Below, piece after piece: positions 57,145-64,000 of a stretch of 64,000 nucleotides of DNA. A model generated the notes under the pieces. That model did no database searches, had not been told where the DNA came from, and saw nothing but the letters and a program-made list of their open reading frames with translations. Origin of the DNA: Planctomycetota bacterium (GTDB lineage: Bacteria; Planctomycetota; PUPC01; JACPCR01); the NCBI GenBank assembly GCA_016179685.1, contig JACPCR010000074.1, positions 1-64,000 on the forward strand, read 5' to 3'. The position numbers and the translations under genes are program-made. How positions within the stretch are numbered: the first letter of the stretch is position 1; each line of letters opens with the position of its first letter.

Positions 57145-59055
57145 CTACCGCCTCGGATAGCCCAGAGCGGCCAACGATTCCGTGATTTCCGCCAGAATCG
57201 CCGGATCGTCGATGGTCGCTGGAATCGGATACTCCGTCCCCTCCGCAATTTTTTTCATCGTGCTGCGAAGTATCTTGCCTGACCGCGTCTTGGGCAGACG
57301 CTTCACCACCGCGGCAACCTTGAAGGACGCCACGGGCCCGATTTGGTCCCGCACGAGCTTGATCAGGTCCTGGACCAAGGCCTCGGGAGAGCCAGAAACG
57401 CCTGCTTTGAGGACTACGAAGCCTACCGGTATCTCCCCCTTGATCTCGTCCGCCACGCCCACGACCGCGCATTCCGCCACGTCGGGATGAGACGCCAGCG
57501 CCTCCTCCATCGCACCGGTGGACAACCGATGCCCTGCGACGTTGATGATGTCATCCGTGCGGCTCATCACCCAGAGGTAACCGTCCTCGTCCTTGTAACC
57601 GGCGTCCGCGGTGACGTAGTAGCCGGGGTATCGGCTGAGGTAGGACTGCCGATACCCTTCGTCGTTGTTCCAGAGCGTAGGCAAACAGCCTGGGGGAAGC
57701 GGGAGCTTGACGACGATGTTGCCGATTTTGGCCGCGGGCACTTCACGTCCGGCCTCGTCCAGCACGCGGACGTCATAGCCCGGCACGGCCTTGGTGCACG
57801 AGCCCGGCTTCACGGGAAGCCTGCCCAGCCCGATACAGTTGGCGGCGATGGGCCAGCCTGTCTCGGTCTGCCACCAGTGATCGATCACCGGCCTGTCAAG
57901 TATTTTTTGCGCCCAGAGAAGCGTGTCGGGGTCGCATCTCTCGCCCGCCAGGAAAAGCGTCCGGAAAACGCTCAGGTCGTATCGGCGAACGTGGCTGCCT
58001 TCAGGGTCCTCACGTTTGATGGCGCGGAATGCGGTGGGCGCGGTGAAGAGCACGTTGACACCATGCTGGGAGACGACACGCCAGAAGGCGCCGGGGTCCG
58101 GCGTTCCCACCGGTTTCCCTTCGTACAGGACGGTCGTGCAGCCCTGGGAGAGCGGCCCATAGACGATATAGGAGTGCCCGACGACCCAGCCGACGTCCGA
58201 GGCTGCCCAGTAGACGTCTCCGGCATCGACCCCGTAGATGTTTTTCATGCTCCACTTGAGTGCGACGAGATGCCCGCCGTTGTCCCGCACGACGCCTTTG
58301 GGAACGCCCGTTGTCCCTGACGTGTAAAGGATGTAAAGGGGATCGGTCGCCGCCACGGGCACGCAGTCAGCCTCTCCTGCACCGGCGACCATCTCCGACC
58401 AGTCCAGGTCCCGGCCCCGCGTCAGGGATGCCTGCTCCTGAGGACGCTGGAGGATGACGCAGCGTTCCGGCTTCGCAGTCGCCATCTCTATCGCCCGGTC
58501 GAGCAGCGGCTTGTAAGGCACGGTCCGATTGACCTCGACGCCGCAGGAGGCGGAAAGGATCAGCTTCGGCCTGGCGTCATCGATCCGGATGGCCAGCTCT
58601 CTCGGAGCGAATCCACCGAAGACGACGGAGTGGACGGCCCCGATCCGGGCGCAGCCGAGCATGGCCACCACCGCTTCGGGCACCATCGGCATGTAAAGGA
58701 TGACACGGTCCCCCTTGCGGACGCCCAGGCGGGCCAGAGCGCCCGCGAGACGCGCAACTTCATCCCGGAGCTCTCGGTAGGTGAAGGTGCGGACCGCTCC
58801 GGTGACCGGGCTGTCGTAGACGAGCGCGGGCTGGCCGCCTCGGCCGCTTTCCACGTGCACGTCGAGCGCGTTGAAGCAGGTGTTCATCACGCCGCCGGGA
58901 AACCAGCGACAAAACGGCGGAGTCGAGTCATCCATGACCCGGTCCCACTTCCGATACCAGTGGACACCCTCGGCCGCCTCGGCCCAGAAGCCCTGCGGGT
59001 CGCTTAGCGATCGCCGGTGCATCTCCGCCTGACTGCACTTCGCGTTTCGGGACAT
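57145..59055 (-). CDS. Propionyl/acetyl-CoA synthetase (ACS/PrpE family)
   Basis: AMP-forming acyl-CoA synthetase of 636 residues. The phosphate loop is YTSGTTGVPKGVV, the core motif is IDHWWQTETGWP, the ATP-side motif is YYVTADAGYKDEDGYLWVMSR, given here by its YxTxD aspartate, and the C-terminal acetyl-regulated lysine lies in LPKTRSGKILRS. Details (VVRDNGGHLVALKWSM, TLWNNDEGYRQSYL, DDIINVAGHRLS) are closest to propionyl-CoA synthetases of the PrpE/ACSS3 group; propionate or acetate as substrate is likely. It acts in the cytoplasm to activate short-chain acids. No methylcitrate or methylmalonyl genes are adjacent. The gene stands alone, with a palindrome upstream of its start. Confidence 0.9.
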   Translation of the reverse strand: MSRNAKCSQAEMHRRSLSDPQGFWAEAAEGVHWYRKWDRVMDDSTPPFCRWFPGGVMNTCFNALDVHVESGRGGQPALVYDSPVTGAVRTFTYRELRDEVARLAGALARLGVRKGDRVILYMPMVPEAVVAMLGCARIGAVHSVVFGGFAPRELAIRIDDARPKLILSASCGVEVNRTVPYKPLLDRAIEMATAKPERCVILQRPQEQASLTRGRDLDWSEMVAGAGEADCVPVAATDPLYILYTSGTTGVPKGVVRDNGGHLVALKWSMKNIYGVDAGDVYWAASDVGWVVGHSYIVYGPLSQGCTTVLYEGKPVGTPDPGAFWRVVSQHGVNVLFTAPTAFRAIKREDPEGSHVRRYDLSVFRTLFLAGERCDPDTLLWAQKILDRPVIDHWWQTETGWPIAANCIGLGRLPVKPGSCTKAVPGYDVRVLDEAGREVPAAKIGNIVVKLPLPPGCLPTLWNNDEGYRQSYLSRYPGYYVTADAGYKDEDGYLWVMSRTDDIINVAGHRLSTGAMEEALASHPDVAECAVVGVADEIKGEIPVGFVVLKAGVSGSPEALVQDLIKLVRDQIGPVASFKVAAVVKRLPKTRSGKILRSTMKKIAEGTEYPIPATIDDPAILAEITESLAALGYPRR

Positions 59056-59093
59056 GAAACACCTCGCCAGATTGCGTTCAGAATCACGGCCAG

Positions 59094-59135
59094 TTTAGCG
59101 GGTCAGAAGTGCGGGCGCACTTCTGAATCGCTAAA
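59094..59135. repeat. AAGTGC-core palindrome in a divergent intergenic region
   Basis: TTTAGCGGGTCAGAAGTGC (59094-59112) pairs with 59117-59135 at 17 of 19 positions around GGGC. It lies 39 bases upstream of the acyl-CoA synthetase start and 166 bases before the antitoxin gene. Together with 2693-2720 it shows that the family is not confined to 3' ends. Confidence 0.7.
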
Positions 59136-59238
59136 TTGCTGCCGCACGACTTCCGACCGACTTGCCAGTTGGCTTTAACCTGTCCGGAAGCCTCAGGCCA
59201 AGGAGCGCACGCCGATCCTTCATCGTGGTTTGCATTTT

Positions 59239-59263
59239 CCGGTCTACCGGCTTGTGCTATGAT
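59239..59263 (+). promoter_or_regulatory. Candidate operator and -10 element of the toxin-antitoxin pair
   Basis: CCGGTCTACCGG (59239-59250) is a perfect 5-2-5 inverted repeat eight bases before TATGAT (59258-59263), 38 bases upstream of the antitoxin start. A symmetric site overlapping a promoter is the usual layout of an autoregulated toxin-antitoxin operon. No good -35 hexamer is visible. Confidence 0.4.
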
Positions 59264-59300
59264 ATGTAGCGAAAGAAACAGAAGCATAAGAGGGACAGAA

Positions 59301-59531
59301 ATGCAGTGGCGTGACCGAATTATCCTTGACCCAAAGGTGCTGGTTGGAAAGCCGGTCATTAAGGGCACGCGAATTTCCGTCGAGTTTGTCATTGATTTAT
59401 TGGCTCGTGGGTGGACCACCACGCAGATACTAAAAGAGTACAACCACCTTACTGCCCAGGATATTCAGGCCTGTCTTGCCTACGCGAGTGAGATGCTCAA
59501 AGAGAAAAAAGTATTCCTCCTGCCTACCTGA
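59301..59531 (+). CDS. DUF433 family antitoxin
   Basis: Protein of 76 residues typical of DUF433: DRIILDPKVLVGKPVIKGTRI, then VEFVIDLLARGWTTTQIL and DIQACLAYA. It is a small winged-helix-like DNA-binding fold. Members usually sit immediately before a DUF5615 PIN-like toxin, as here, and neutralise it and repress the pair. AGGGACAGAA precedes the ATG, a good ribosome site. The last residues (KVFLLPT) are short of acidic tail. The toxin gene starts eight bases after its stop. Confidence 0.88.
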   Translation: MQWRDRIILDPKVLVGKPVIKGTRISVEFVIDLLARGWTTTQILKEYNHLTAQDIQACLAYASEMLKEKKVFLLPT

Positions 59532-59539
59532 ATGCCCCG

Positions 59540-59908
59540 ATGCGTATCGTCGCTGATGGGAATGTCAGCGGAAGCGTGATCCGTGAGTTGCGGCGCAAGG
59601 GACATGACGCCCTGTCTGTGAAGGAGGCCATGCGCTCAGAATCGGACGAGGCTGTCTTACGGAGAGCGCAGAGTGAGGAACGAGTCGTGCTTACTCATGA
59701 TAAAGATTTTGGTGAGTTGGCCTTTCGGTGGGGATTGCCTGCCACGACTGGGGTTATTCTGTACCGCTTGCAGGGAAGGAATCCCAAATCCGTTAATCGA
59801 CGAGTCCTGGAAGTATTCGAAAGTCGTCCAGACTGGTCCGGTTGTTTTGCTGTTGTCACCGAAGACCGTGTTCGCATGCGTCCTCTCTCTTCGATCCGGC
59901 AACGATAA
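59540..59908 (+). CDS. DUF5615 PIN-like toxin
   Basis: Protein of 122 residues. MRIVADGNVSGSVIREL has the first conserved aspartate, and HDKDFGELAF the DxDF pair of the PIN-like active site, followed by VILYRLQGRNP. DUF5615 proteins are predicted Mg-dependent ribonucleases partnered with DUF433. The normal starting motif is LADENVP; here it is VADGNVS, so the second acid of the motif is glycine. That may weaken catalysis. Translation is probably coupled to the antitoxin. Cleavage of tRNA or mRNA is inferred from the fold only. Confidence 0.85.
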   Translation: MRIVADGNVSGSVIRELRRKGHDALSVKEAMRSESDEAVLRRAQSEERVVLTHDKDFGELAFRWGLPATTGVILYRLQGRNPKSVNRRVLEVFESRPDWSGCFAVVTEDRVRMRPLSSIRQR

Positions 59909-59975
59909 CGATCCAGGCTTCCTTTAAACGTGAGTCTGGGGCGATCTTCATGGTTGCCCCCGTGGTTCGGATTTC

Positions 59976-60641
59976 ATGCTGCCCTCCGCAGCTCCTCCTC
60001 ATATCGATCATTTCCTTCGAGTGGTCCGCCGTGAGGTGCGCCGCTTTCGCGTGCCCGCGGTCGGTCGCGTCGCTCGACGCCGCGACCCGTTCCAGGTCCT
60101 GATCTCCTGCCTCATCAGCCTCCGGACCAAGGACGAGGTGACCGCGCAGGCGTCCCAACGCCTCTTCGCGGTGGCGAAAACGCCGGAGGCGCTCGCTCGC
60201 CAGGGGATCCCCGCCATCGAGAAACTCATCTACCCTGCCGGGTTCTACAAAACCAAGGCCAGGACGATCCGGGGAGTGTGTCGGGTCCTGCTCGAACGCT
60301 ATGCCGGCCGGGTGCCGGCCGACCTCGACGCCCTGCTTGAGTTCAAGGGCGTGGGGCGCAAGACGGCGAACCTCGTCATCACCCTCGGGTTCGGCATGCC
60401 CGGCATCTGCGTGGACACCCACGTGCACCGCATCAGCAACCGCTGGGGCTACGTCTCGACGAAGACGCCGGAAGAGACGGAAATGGCGTTAAGGGGAAAG
60501 CTGCCGCGGCGTCACTGGATCACCTACAACGACCTGCTGGTCACGTTCGGCCAGAACGTCTGCGTGCCCGTGTCGCCCAAGTGCTCCCAATGCCCATTGA
60601 ATGCTGGATGTCCAAAGGTCGGCGTCGGTAAGCGCCGGTAG
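59976..60641 (+). CDS. nth: Endonuclease III family DNA glycosylase/AP lyase
   Basis: Base-excision repair enzyme of 221 residues. The helix-hairpin-helix LLEFKGVGRKTANLV (120-134) carries the catalytic lysine K129, GICVDTHVHRISNRW the aspartate D147, and the iron-sulfur cluster uses C196, C203, C206 and C212 (C-X6-C-X2-C-X5-C, normal spacing). The helix LISLRTKDEVT replaces the LSAQATD of E. coli Nth, a form common in archaeal and PVC members. It removes oxidised pyrimidines and cleaves the abasic site. No SD; it follows the toxin gene by 67 bases but is probably a separate unit. Confidence 0.92.
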   Translation: MLPSAAPPHIDHFLRVVRREVRRFRVPAVGRVARRRDPFQVLISCLISLRTKDEVTAQASQRLFAVAKTPEALARQGIPAIEKLIYPAGFYKTKARTIRGVCRVLLERYAGRVPADLDALLEFKGVGRKTANLVITLGFGMPGICVDTHVHRISNRWGYVSTKTPEETEMALRGKLPRRHWITYNDLLVTFGQNVCVPVSPKCSQCPLNAGCPKVGVGKRR

Positions 60642-60728
60642 GCGAAGCGCTGCAGTTGGGACGTAAGCGGTGGCCGCATGGCGGGCGCGCCGTAAACCTC
60701 ATTGGGCGCTCATCTGCTTCAGCCCTTT

Positions 60729-61043
60729 TCAGAGCTGATACCCGCCGATTGCGGCGCCGATACACTCTTCAAGCGTGCCGCCGTCGAACATGAAGTCGCC
60801 GCCGGTGTCGTACCGCTCGGTACTCCACTTGAACATCTGAAGGTCCCAGTCGTCCATCGCTCCGGTGTAACGCAGCCTGCAGACCGGGCTGCCGTTCGCC
60901 TCGGCGATGTAGAGGTAACCGCGCTTCGATTCGATGAGGAGCGAGGAAGCGAGGTCGCCCCGGCCGCCCTTCCGCAGGGCCGCACGGAGCCGCTGGTTCG
61001 CCTCGATCGCCACCCCTTCCGAGATCTCCGGTGTCTTGGCCAT
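60729..61043 (-). CDS. Small conserved-looking protein of unknown function
   Basis: Protein of 104 residues with an excellent ribosome site (GGAGGGTAGGGAAC before the ATG). It appears soluble, with an N-terminal helix (EGVAIEANQRLRAAL) and beta strands (GYLYIAEANG, VCRLRYTG, DWDLQMFKWS), and ends in a helix (TLEECIGAAIGGY). A single cysteine in the strand and another in the last helix are the only notable residues. I do not recognise a family. It may be a small nucleic-acid or ligand-binding protein. It converges with nth and is followed leftward by no hairpin. Confidence 0.65.
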   Translation of the reverse strand: MAKTPEISEGVAIEANQRLRAALRKGGRGDLASSLLIESKRGYLYIAEANGSPVCRLRYTGAMDDWDLQMFKWSTERYDTGGDFMFDGGTLEECIGAAIGGYQL

Positions 61044-61228
61044 AGTTCCCTACCCTCCTTCAATGATACATCTACGATAAGAACGGGAAATAAACCAAAG
61101 GCAGATGAGGCATTGCGTAAGAACTTGGCGAACCTTCCCTGGCCACCAACGCTAACGTAAATAGTCCTCTACAAACCCGGCGTCCTTGAGAATGCGGACC
61201 GCCAAGCCGCGGCCAACATCACAACTGT
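61044..61228. other. Short intergenic stretch before a palindrome
   Basis: About 185 bases between the small protein's start and the palindrome at the ABC-ATPase 3' end. AT-rich at 61060-61090, which may hold the promoter of the small protein. No gene or further repeat is seen. Confidence 0.4.
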
Positions 61229-61272
61229 GTTTTCCGGTTCAGAAGTGCTCCCGCACTTCTGAACCGGAAAAC
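61229..61272. repeat. Perfect 20-pair AAGTGC-core palindrome at a stop codon
   Basis: Arms 61229-61248 and 61253-61272 are exact reverse complements, 20 bases each, around TCCC. The centre reads AGAAGTGC-TCCC-GCACTTCT. Its last base is the last base of the stop codon of the leftward ABC-ATPase gene. Outer arms (GTTTTCCGGTTC) differ from all other members. Confidence 0.85.
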
Positions 61273-62375
61273 TAACCCGCCGACTGCCGCTGGAAGACCA
61301 CCTTGCGGAACTGCTGCTCGAAGGTCTCGCTGCTCGCCAGGGTCTGCTGGAAGTTCTCCTTGCTCATGGTGAAGAAGACGCAGTCCTCTCGGGCGAGGAT
61401 CGAGGCGTTCCGCGTCTCGCCCGTCAGAAGCGCCGCCTCGCCGAAGAAGTCGCCCGCCTGCAGCGTGGCGACGATGCGGCCGGCCTCGCCTGCGCCGACA
61501 ATCACGTCCACCGCCCCCTTCTCGATGAGGTAAAACTTGTCGCCCACGTCGCCCTGGCGGAAGACGACCTTCTGGGCGGGTGATTCCTCCTTCGACATCT
61601 TCTCCGCGCAGTTGAGGGCCTCCGTTGGACTTAGCTGCTTGAAGACCGCCGACTTCTTCAGCAGCTCGATGATCCGCAGGCTCTCTCGCACCGCCACGTC
61701 CGACGCGATGTGCCCGTCCACCATGTTCACGATCCGGTCCGCCACGTCCAGGATGCGGCTGTCGTGAGTCACCATCAGGATCGTGCTGCCCTCCTCCCGC
61801 GTCAGCGCCTTGAGGAGGTCCACCACGTCCCGGCTCGATTTCTTGTCCAGCGCCGCGGTCGGCTCGTCCGCCAGGATCAGCGCAGGCCGGTTCACCAGCG
61901 CCCGGGCGATGGCGACGCGCTGCCGTTGCCCCCCGGATAGGGCATGAGGCTTGTACTGGATGCGCTCGCCGAGCCCCAGTTTCTCGAGCATCTCCCGGGC
62001 GCGCCCGACCATGTCGGCCGTCTCGTAGGGATGCAGCTCCATCGACATCCGCACGTTCTCGATGGCCGTCAGCGAGTCGAACAGGTTGTGGAGCTGGAAG
62101 ATGAAGCCCAGCCGGCGGCGCACCGCCACCCGGTCCCGGTCGGTCAGACCCGACAGCTCCTGTCCGAGCACCTTGAGGCTGCCTTCCTGGGTCGAGCGCA
62201 GCCCGCCGATGAGCGTGAGCAGCGTGGTCTTCCCGGAACCCGACGGGCCGGTCATGATCACCAGCTCGCCGCGCCGGATGTCGAGGTTGTTGTCGAAGAG
62301 CACCTGCTTTCGGACCTCGCCCTCGCCGAAGGCGAAGTTGACGTTTCGGGCCTGGACGACGATGGAATCGTTCAT
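61272..62375 (-). CDS. LolD/DevA-type ABC ATPase fused to a cyclic-nucleotide-binding-type domain
   Basis: Protein of 367 residues. Residues 1-225 are an ABC ATPase of the DevA/LolD/MacB export class: Walker A TGPSGSGKTTLL (42-53), signature LSGGQRQRVAIARAL (146-160) and Walker B LILADEPTAALD (166-177). Residues about 240-360 are a cNMP-binding fold: VVFRQGDVGDKFYLIEKG, VATLQAGDFFGEAALLTGETRNASI with the GE..LL...R.A phosphate-binding-cassette pattern, and a final helix. Exporter ATPases rarely carry such a domain. The start at 62375 overlaps the permease stop as ATGA, so the two are translationally coupled. A longer upstream frame lies inside the permease gene and is rejected. Whether the domain binds cAMP or is only structural is unknown. 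Confidence 0.9.
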   Translation of the reverse strand: MNDSIVVQARNVNFAFGEGEVRKQVLFDNNLDIRRGELVIMTGPSGSGKTTLLTLIGGLRSTQEGSLKVLGQELSGLTDRDRVAVRRRLGFIFQLHNLFDSLTAIENVRMSMELHPYETADMVGRAREMLEKLGLGERIQYKPHALSGGQRQRVAIARALVNRPALILADEPTAALDKKSSRDVVDLLKALTREEGSTILMVTHDSRILDVADRIVNMVDGHIASDVAVRESLRIIELLKKSAVFKQLSPTEALNCAEKMSKEESPAQKVVFRQGDVGDKFYLIEKGAVDVIVGAGEAGRIVATLQAGDFFGEAALLTGETRNASILAREDCVFFTMSKENFQQTLASSETFEQQFRKVVFQRQSAG

Positions 62376-63532
62376 CGGAAAAGATCCGCAGGATCGACGG
62401 AGAGGACTTTTCGGACCGCGATGCTGCCCGCGGCCGTGCACATGGCCACGGTCAACACCAGCATCATCAGAATGAGCGCCACGCTCATGCGCATGAGCAA
62501 GCCGGTGACGCCCGAAAGGAATTCGTAAAGGAGGTAGCTGCAGCCGACCGCGGGGAAGAAGGAGACCAGGGAGAGGAACAGGGAATGGGTGACGACGACC
62601 TGGAACAGGTAGCGATTGCTGTGCCCGATGGCCTTGAGCGTGGCGAACTGCGGGAGTTGGTCCGACAGATCGGTGAAGAGGATTTGGTAGCAGATGACCA
62701 TGCCCACGACGAACCCGACGAACGCGCCCATGTTGAACACGGGGGCGATCGTGGACTGCTTGAGCCAGTAATCCTTCTCGAAGGCGATCATCTCGGGCTT
62801 GGTCAGCACCTGGACGTCGCCGGGCAGATAGCCCCGCAAGGCTTCCTGGACCGATTTCAGGTCCGCCCCCGGCCGGACGCGGAGCAATCCCATGGAGGCG
62901 GACTTCAGCTTCGGCTGCGGATCCTGCGGACCCGGGAAGAACCTCAAGAAGTTGTGGTCGCTTGTTACCAGCGTGCCGTCCACGGCGAATGTGGGCCCCA
63001 GAGAAAAAACGCCGGCCACCTGGACCGTCCGGCCAGCCAGTTCGCTCAACACGCCCGCCTCCGCACGGCCGTACTTGAAGCGCCGCGACTGGGTGTCCAT
63101 CAGGACCGTGTCCGGCTGCCGCAGCAGGTGCTGCTGGGTGCGAATCTCCGGTATCAGAAACACGGATTCGTCGGCAGGAATCCCGATCACCCGGATGCCC
63201 GCTCTCTTGCCGTCCTCCGGATTCCGCCACTCGCCCGCAAGGGTCATGTAGAGCGGGACGGCCGAGGCCACCTCCGTATTCTCGAGCGCCTGGAACAGCC
63301 TCCGCCGCGGAAACTCCGCATTGCTCGCCGTCCGGTCCATCGCCGAACTGATCAGGAACAGGTCCGCATCCAGCAGCCGGATCATCTCATAGGAGCTGTC
63401 GAACAGCGCATTTTTGTAGCCCAGCTCCATGAACATCAGGATCACCGCAAACATGACCCCGGCCATCGAGACCAGCAGTCGGCGCTTGTTGAACGTCAGG
63501 TTGCGCCATGCCAGGGGGACTCGAGCTGCCAT
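62372..63532 (-). CDS. DevC/MacB-type ABC transporter permease
   Basis: Inner-membrane permease of 386 residues. The order is TM1 (about 18-38), a large periplasmic MacB-like region (40-260) and three C-terminal membrane segments (about 270-292, 315-340, 350-372), the FtsX/MacB fold. Features such as RVPLAWRNLTFNKRRLLVS, DADLFLISSAMDR and the DLSDQLPQFATLKAIGHSNRY cytoplasmic loop are typical of the DevC group, which exports glycolipids or other envelope components in cyanobacteria with a DevB adaptor and a TolC. No DevB is adjacent; a TolC homologue is at 33350. It forms an operon with the cNMP-ATPase downstream. Confidence 0.88.
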   Translation of the reverse strand: MAARVPLAWRNLTFNKRRLLVSMAGVMFAVILMFMELGYKNALFDSSYEMIRLLDADLFLISSAMDRTASNAEFPRRRLFQALENTEVASAVPLYMTLAGEWRNPEDGKRAGIRVIGIPADESVFLIPEIRTQQHLLRQPDTVLMDTQSRRFKYGRAEAGVLSELAGRTVQVAGVFSLGPTFAVDGTLVTSDHNFLRFFPGPQDPQPKLKSASMGLLRVRPGADLKSVQEALRGYLPGDVQVLTKPEMIAFEKDYWLKQSTIAPVFNMGAFVGFVVGMVICYQILFTDLSDQLPQFATLKAIGHSNRYLFQVVVTHSLFLSLVSFFPAVGCSYLLYEFLSGVTGLLMRMSVALILMMLVLTVAMCTAAGSIAVRKVLSVDPADLFR

Positions 63533-63934
63533 GCCACTCCCTTGTCCTTTGCTCGGGGTGTCGTGCCGCGTCTTCCGTCAGGTGTCAGATGTGGAGTGCC
63601 AAGTTTCGGGTGTCGGGCGTAAGGTGTCAAGTTTCAAGTGTCAGGTGTCAGGTGTCAAGTTTCAGGTGTCAGGTGTCAGGTGTCAGGTGTCAGCGAAGAC
63701 CGCCTCCGGAGTCACTTGACTTGACTCGATTGTTGAGATCCGAACAGCACGGACGAAGCTCAAAAGGGCAGGGACCCGTGACGGCGGACCGGAGGTATTG
63801 CTAGATTCTGGACGACTAAATAGTATCCGGTGCCGGACGTTTGTTGGGGCTCCGCCCTGTAGCTTTTTCGCCCTCACTTCCGCAGAATTTTTTCGCGGAC
63901 TTCCTCCTGCGGCTCTGCCGCATGAAGAGTATCC
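63533..63934. other. Intergenic region with a tandem TCAGGTG repeat
   Basis: About 400 bases between the leftward permease and a rightward partial gene. The first part (63577-63697) is a tandem repeat of GTGTCAGGTGTC/GTTTCAGGTGTC-type units. The remainder is ordinary unique sequence in which I see no gene. A direct tract of this kind is common as a spacer in environmental genomes. Confidence 0.5.
63577..63697. repeat. Tandem array of TCAGGTG-type units
   Basis: The words GGTGTCA, AGTTTCA and AAGTGTC alternate about a dozen times, with the cleanest stretch TCAGGTGTCAGGTGTCAGG near the right end (63660-63690). It matches no CRISPR pattern (units are 7-10 bases, no spacers). The array could vary in copy number. 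Confidence 0.6.
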
Positions 63935-64000
63935 ATGTCTTGGCCTACCCTCCCCTGCTTTGCGGTCCTCGCTCTGAGCCTTCTTCTCATCCCGTTCCTG
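63935..64000 (+). CDS. Start of a secreted protein, cut by the window edge
   Basis: The frame from the ATG at 63935 encodes MSWPTLPCFAVLALSLLLIPF, a plausible signal peptide core, before the window ends. An overlapping ATG at 63922 in another frame gives a less signal-like sequence. Nothing more can be said about the product. Confidence 0.35.
   Translation, partial: MSWPTLPCFAVLALSLLLIPFL

Noticed and set aside
63577..63697. Possible CRISPR array
   Set aside because: Units are 7-10 bases without spacers and no cas gene is present.

Overview
This 64-kb window is G+C-rich bacterial chromosome from a Gram-negative cell. It encodes a TolC-type outer-membrane protein, a beta-barrel, a lipoprotein and a Tat translocase. 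The gene content suggests an uncultivated member of the Planctomycetota/PVC assemblage or a neighbouring lineage of the Hydrogenedentota or Sumerlaeota kind. That assignment is inference, resting on large secreted LVIVD, PQQ and VCBS beta-propeller proteins, a YdjY domain, a Minf_1886-type protein, Gfo/Idh/MocA oxidoreductases, a phytanoyl-CoA-dioxygenase-like protein, a sialidase-like protein, a pilin-like protein and many starts without a clear Shine-Dalgarno sequence. I found no rRNA, tRNA or CRISPR array.

Layout. Bases 1-90 are the 3' end of a group II intron. 0.26-9.1 kb: an AceE-type E1 enzyme, a voltage-sensor ion channel with an RCK domain and an atypical pore, a Gfo/Idh/MocA oxidoreductase, a polyprenyl diphosphate synthase, a class IV aminotransferase and a small secreted protein. 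9.2-24.6 kb: a surface or periplasmic protein region, with a 1364-residue LVIVD-repeat protein, a rifampicin-phosphotransferase-like dikinase, an overlapping PQQ-propeller/VCBS-propeller gene pair, a secreted YdjY-acylphosphatase fusion, a small membrane protein, a predicted helical-toroid protein and a PhyH-family oxygenase. 24.8-29.6 kb: PIN/TRAM protein, ispD, a beta-barrel and an App1/DUF2183 phosphatase. 29.6-35.4 kb: a decayed gene end, a sialidase-like protein, a second Gfo/Idh/MocA oxidoreductase, an extremely acidic small protein, TolC and YlbF. 35.6-48.5 kb: housekeeping genes (rnr, a DegT aminotransferase, tatC, mobA, yggS, aroA) mixed with a pilin-like protein, a zinc-ribbon membrane protein and a TPR protein. 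48.7-55.4 kb: a complete peptide ABC importer in four genes, with the two permeases fused. 55.5-64 kb: a DUF4143 ATPase, a propionyl/acetyl-CoA synthetase, a DUF433/DUF5615 toxin-antitoxin pair, nth, and an ABC exporter whose ATPase carries a cyclic-nucleotide-binding-type domain.

Two observations stand out. First, the TatC protein carries about 125 extra residues with propeller-like repeats in its first periplasmic loop, the loop at the substrate-entry face. Second, the window holds about a dozen palindromes that share an AAGTGC/GCACTT core and a four-base loop. Their outer arms differ at every locus yet stay self-complementary, and most touch or overlap a stop codon. Other unusual points are the ion-channel filter, the ABC-cNMP fusion, the acylphosphatase fusion and the acidic protein.

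Start codons are often uncertain. Where a signal peptide, family length or ribosome site pointed to an internal start I used it and said so.
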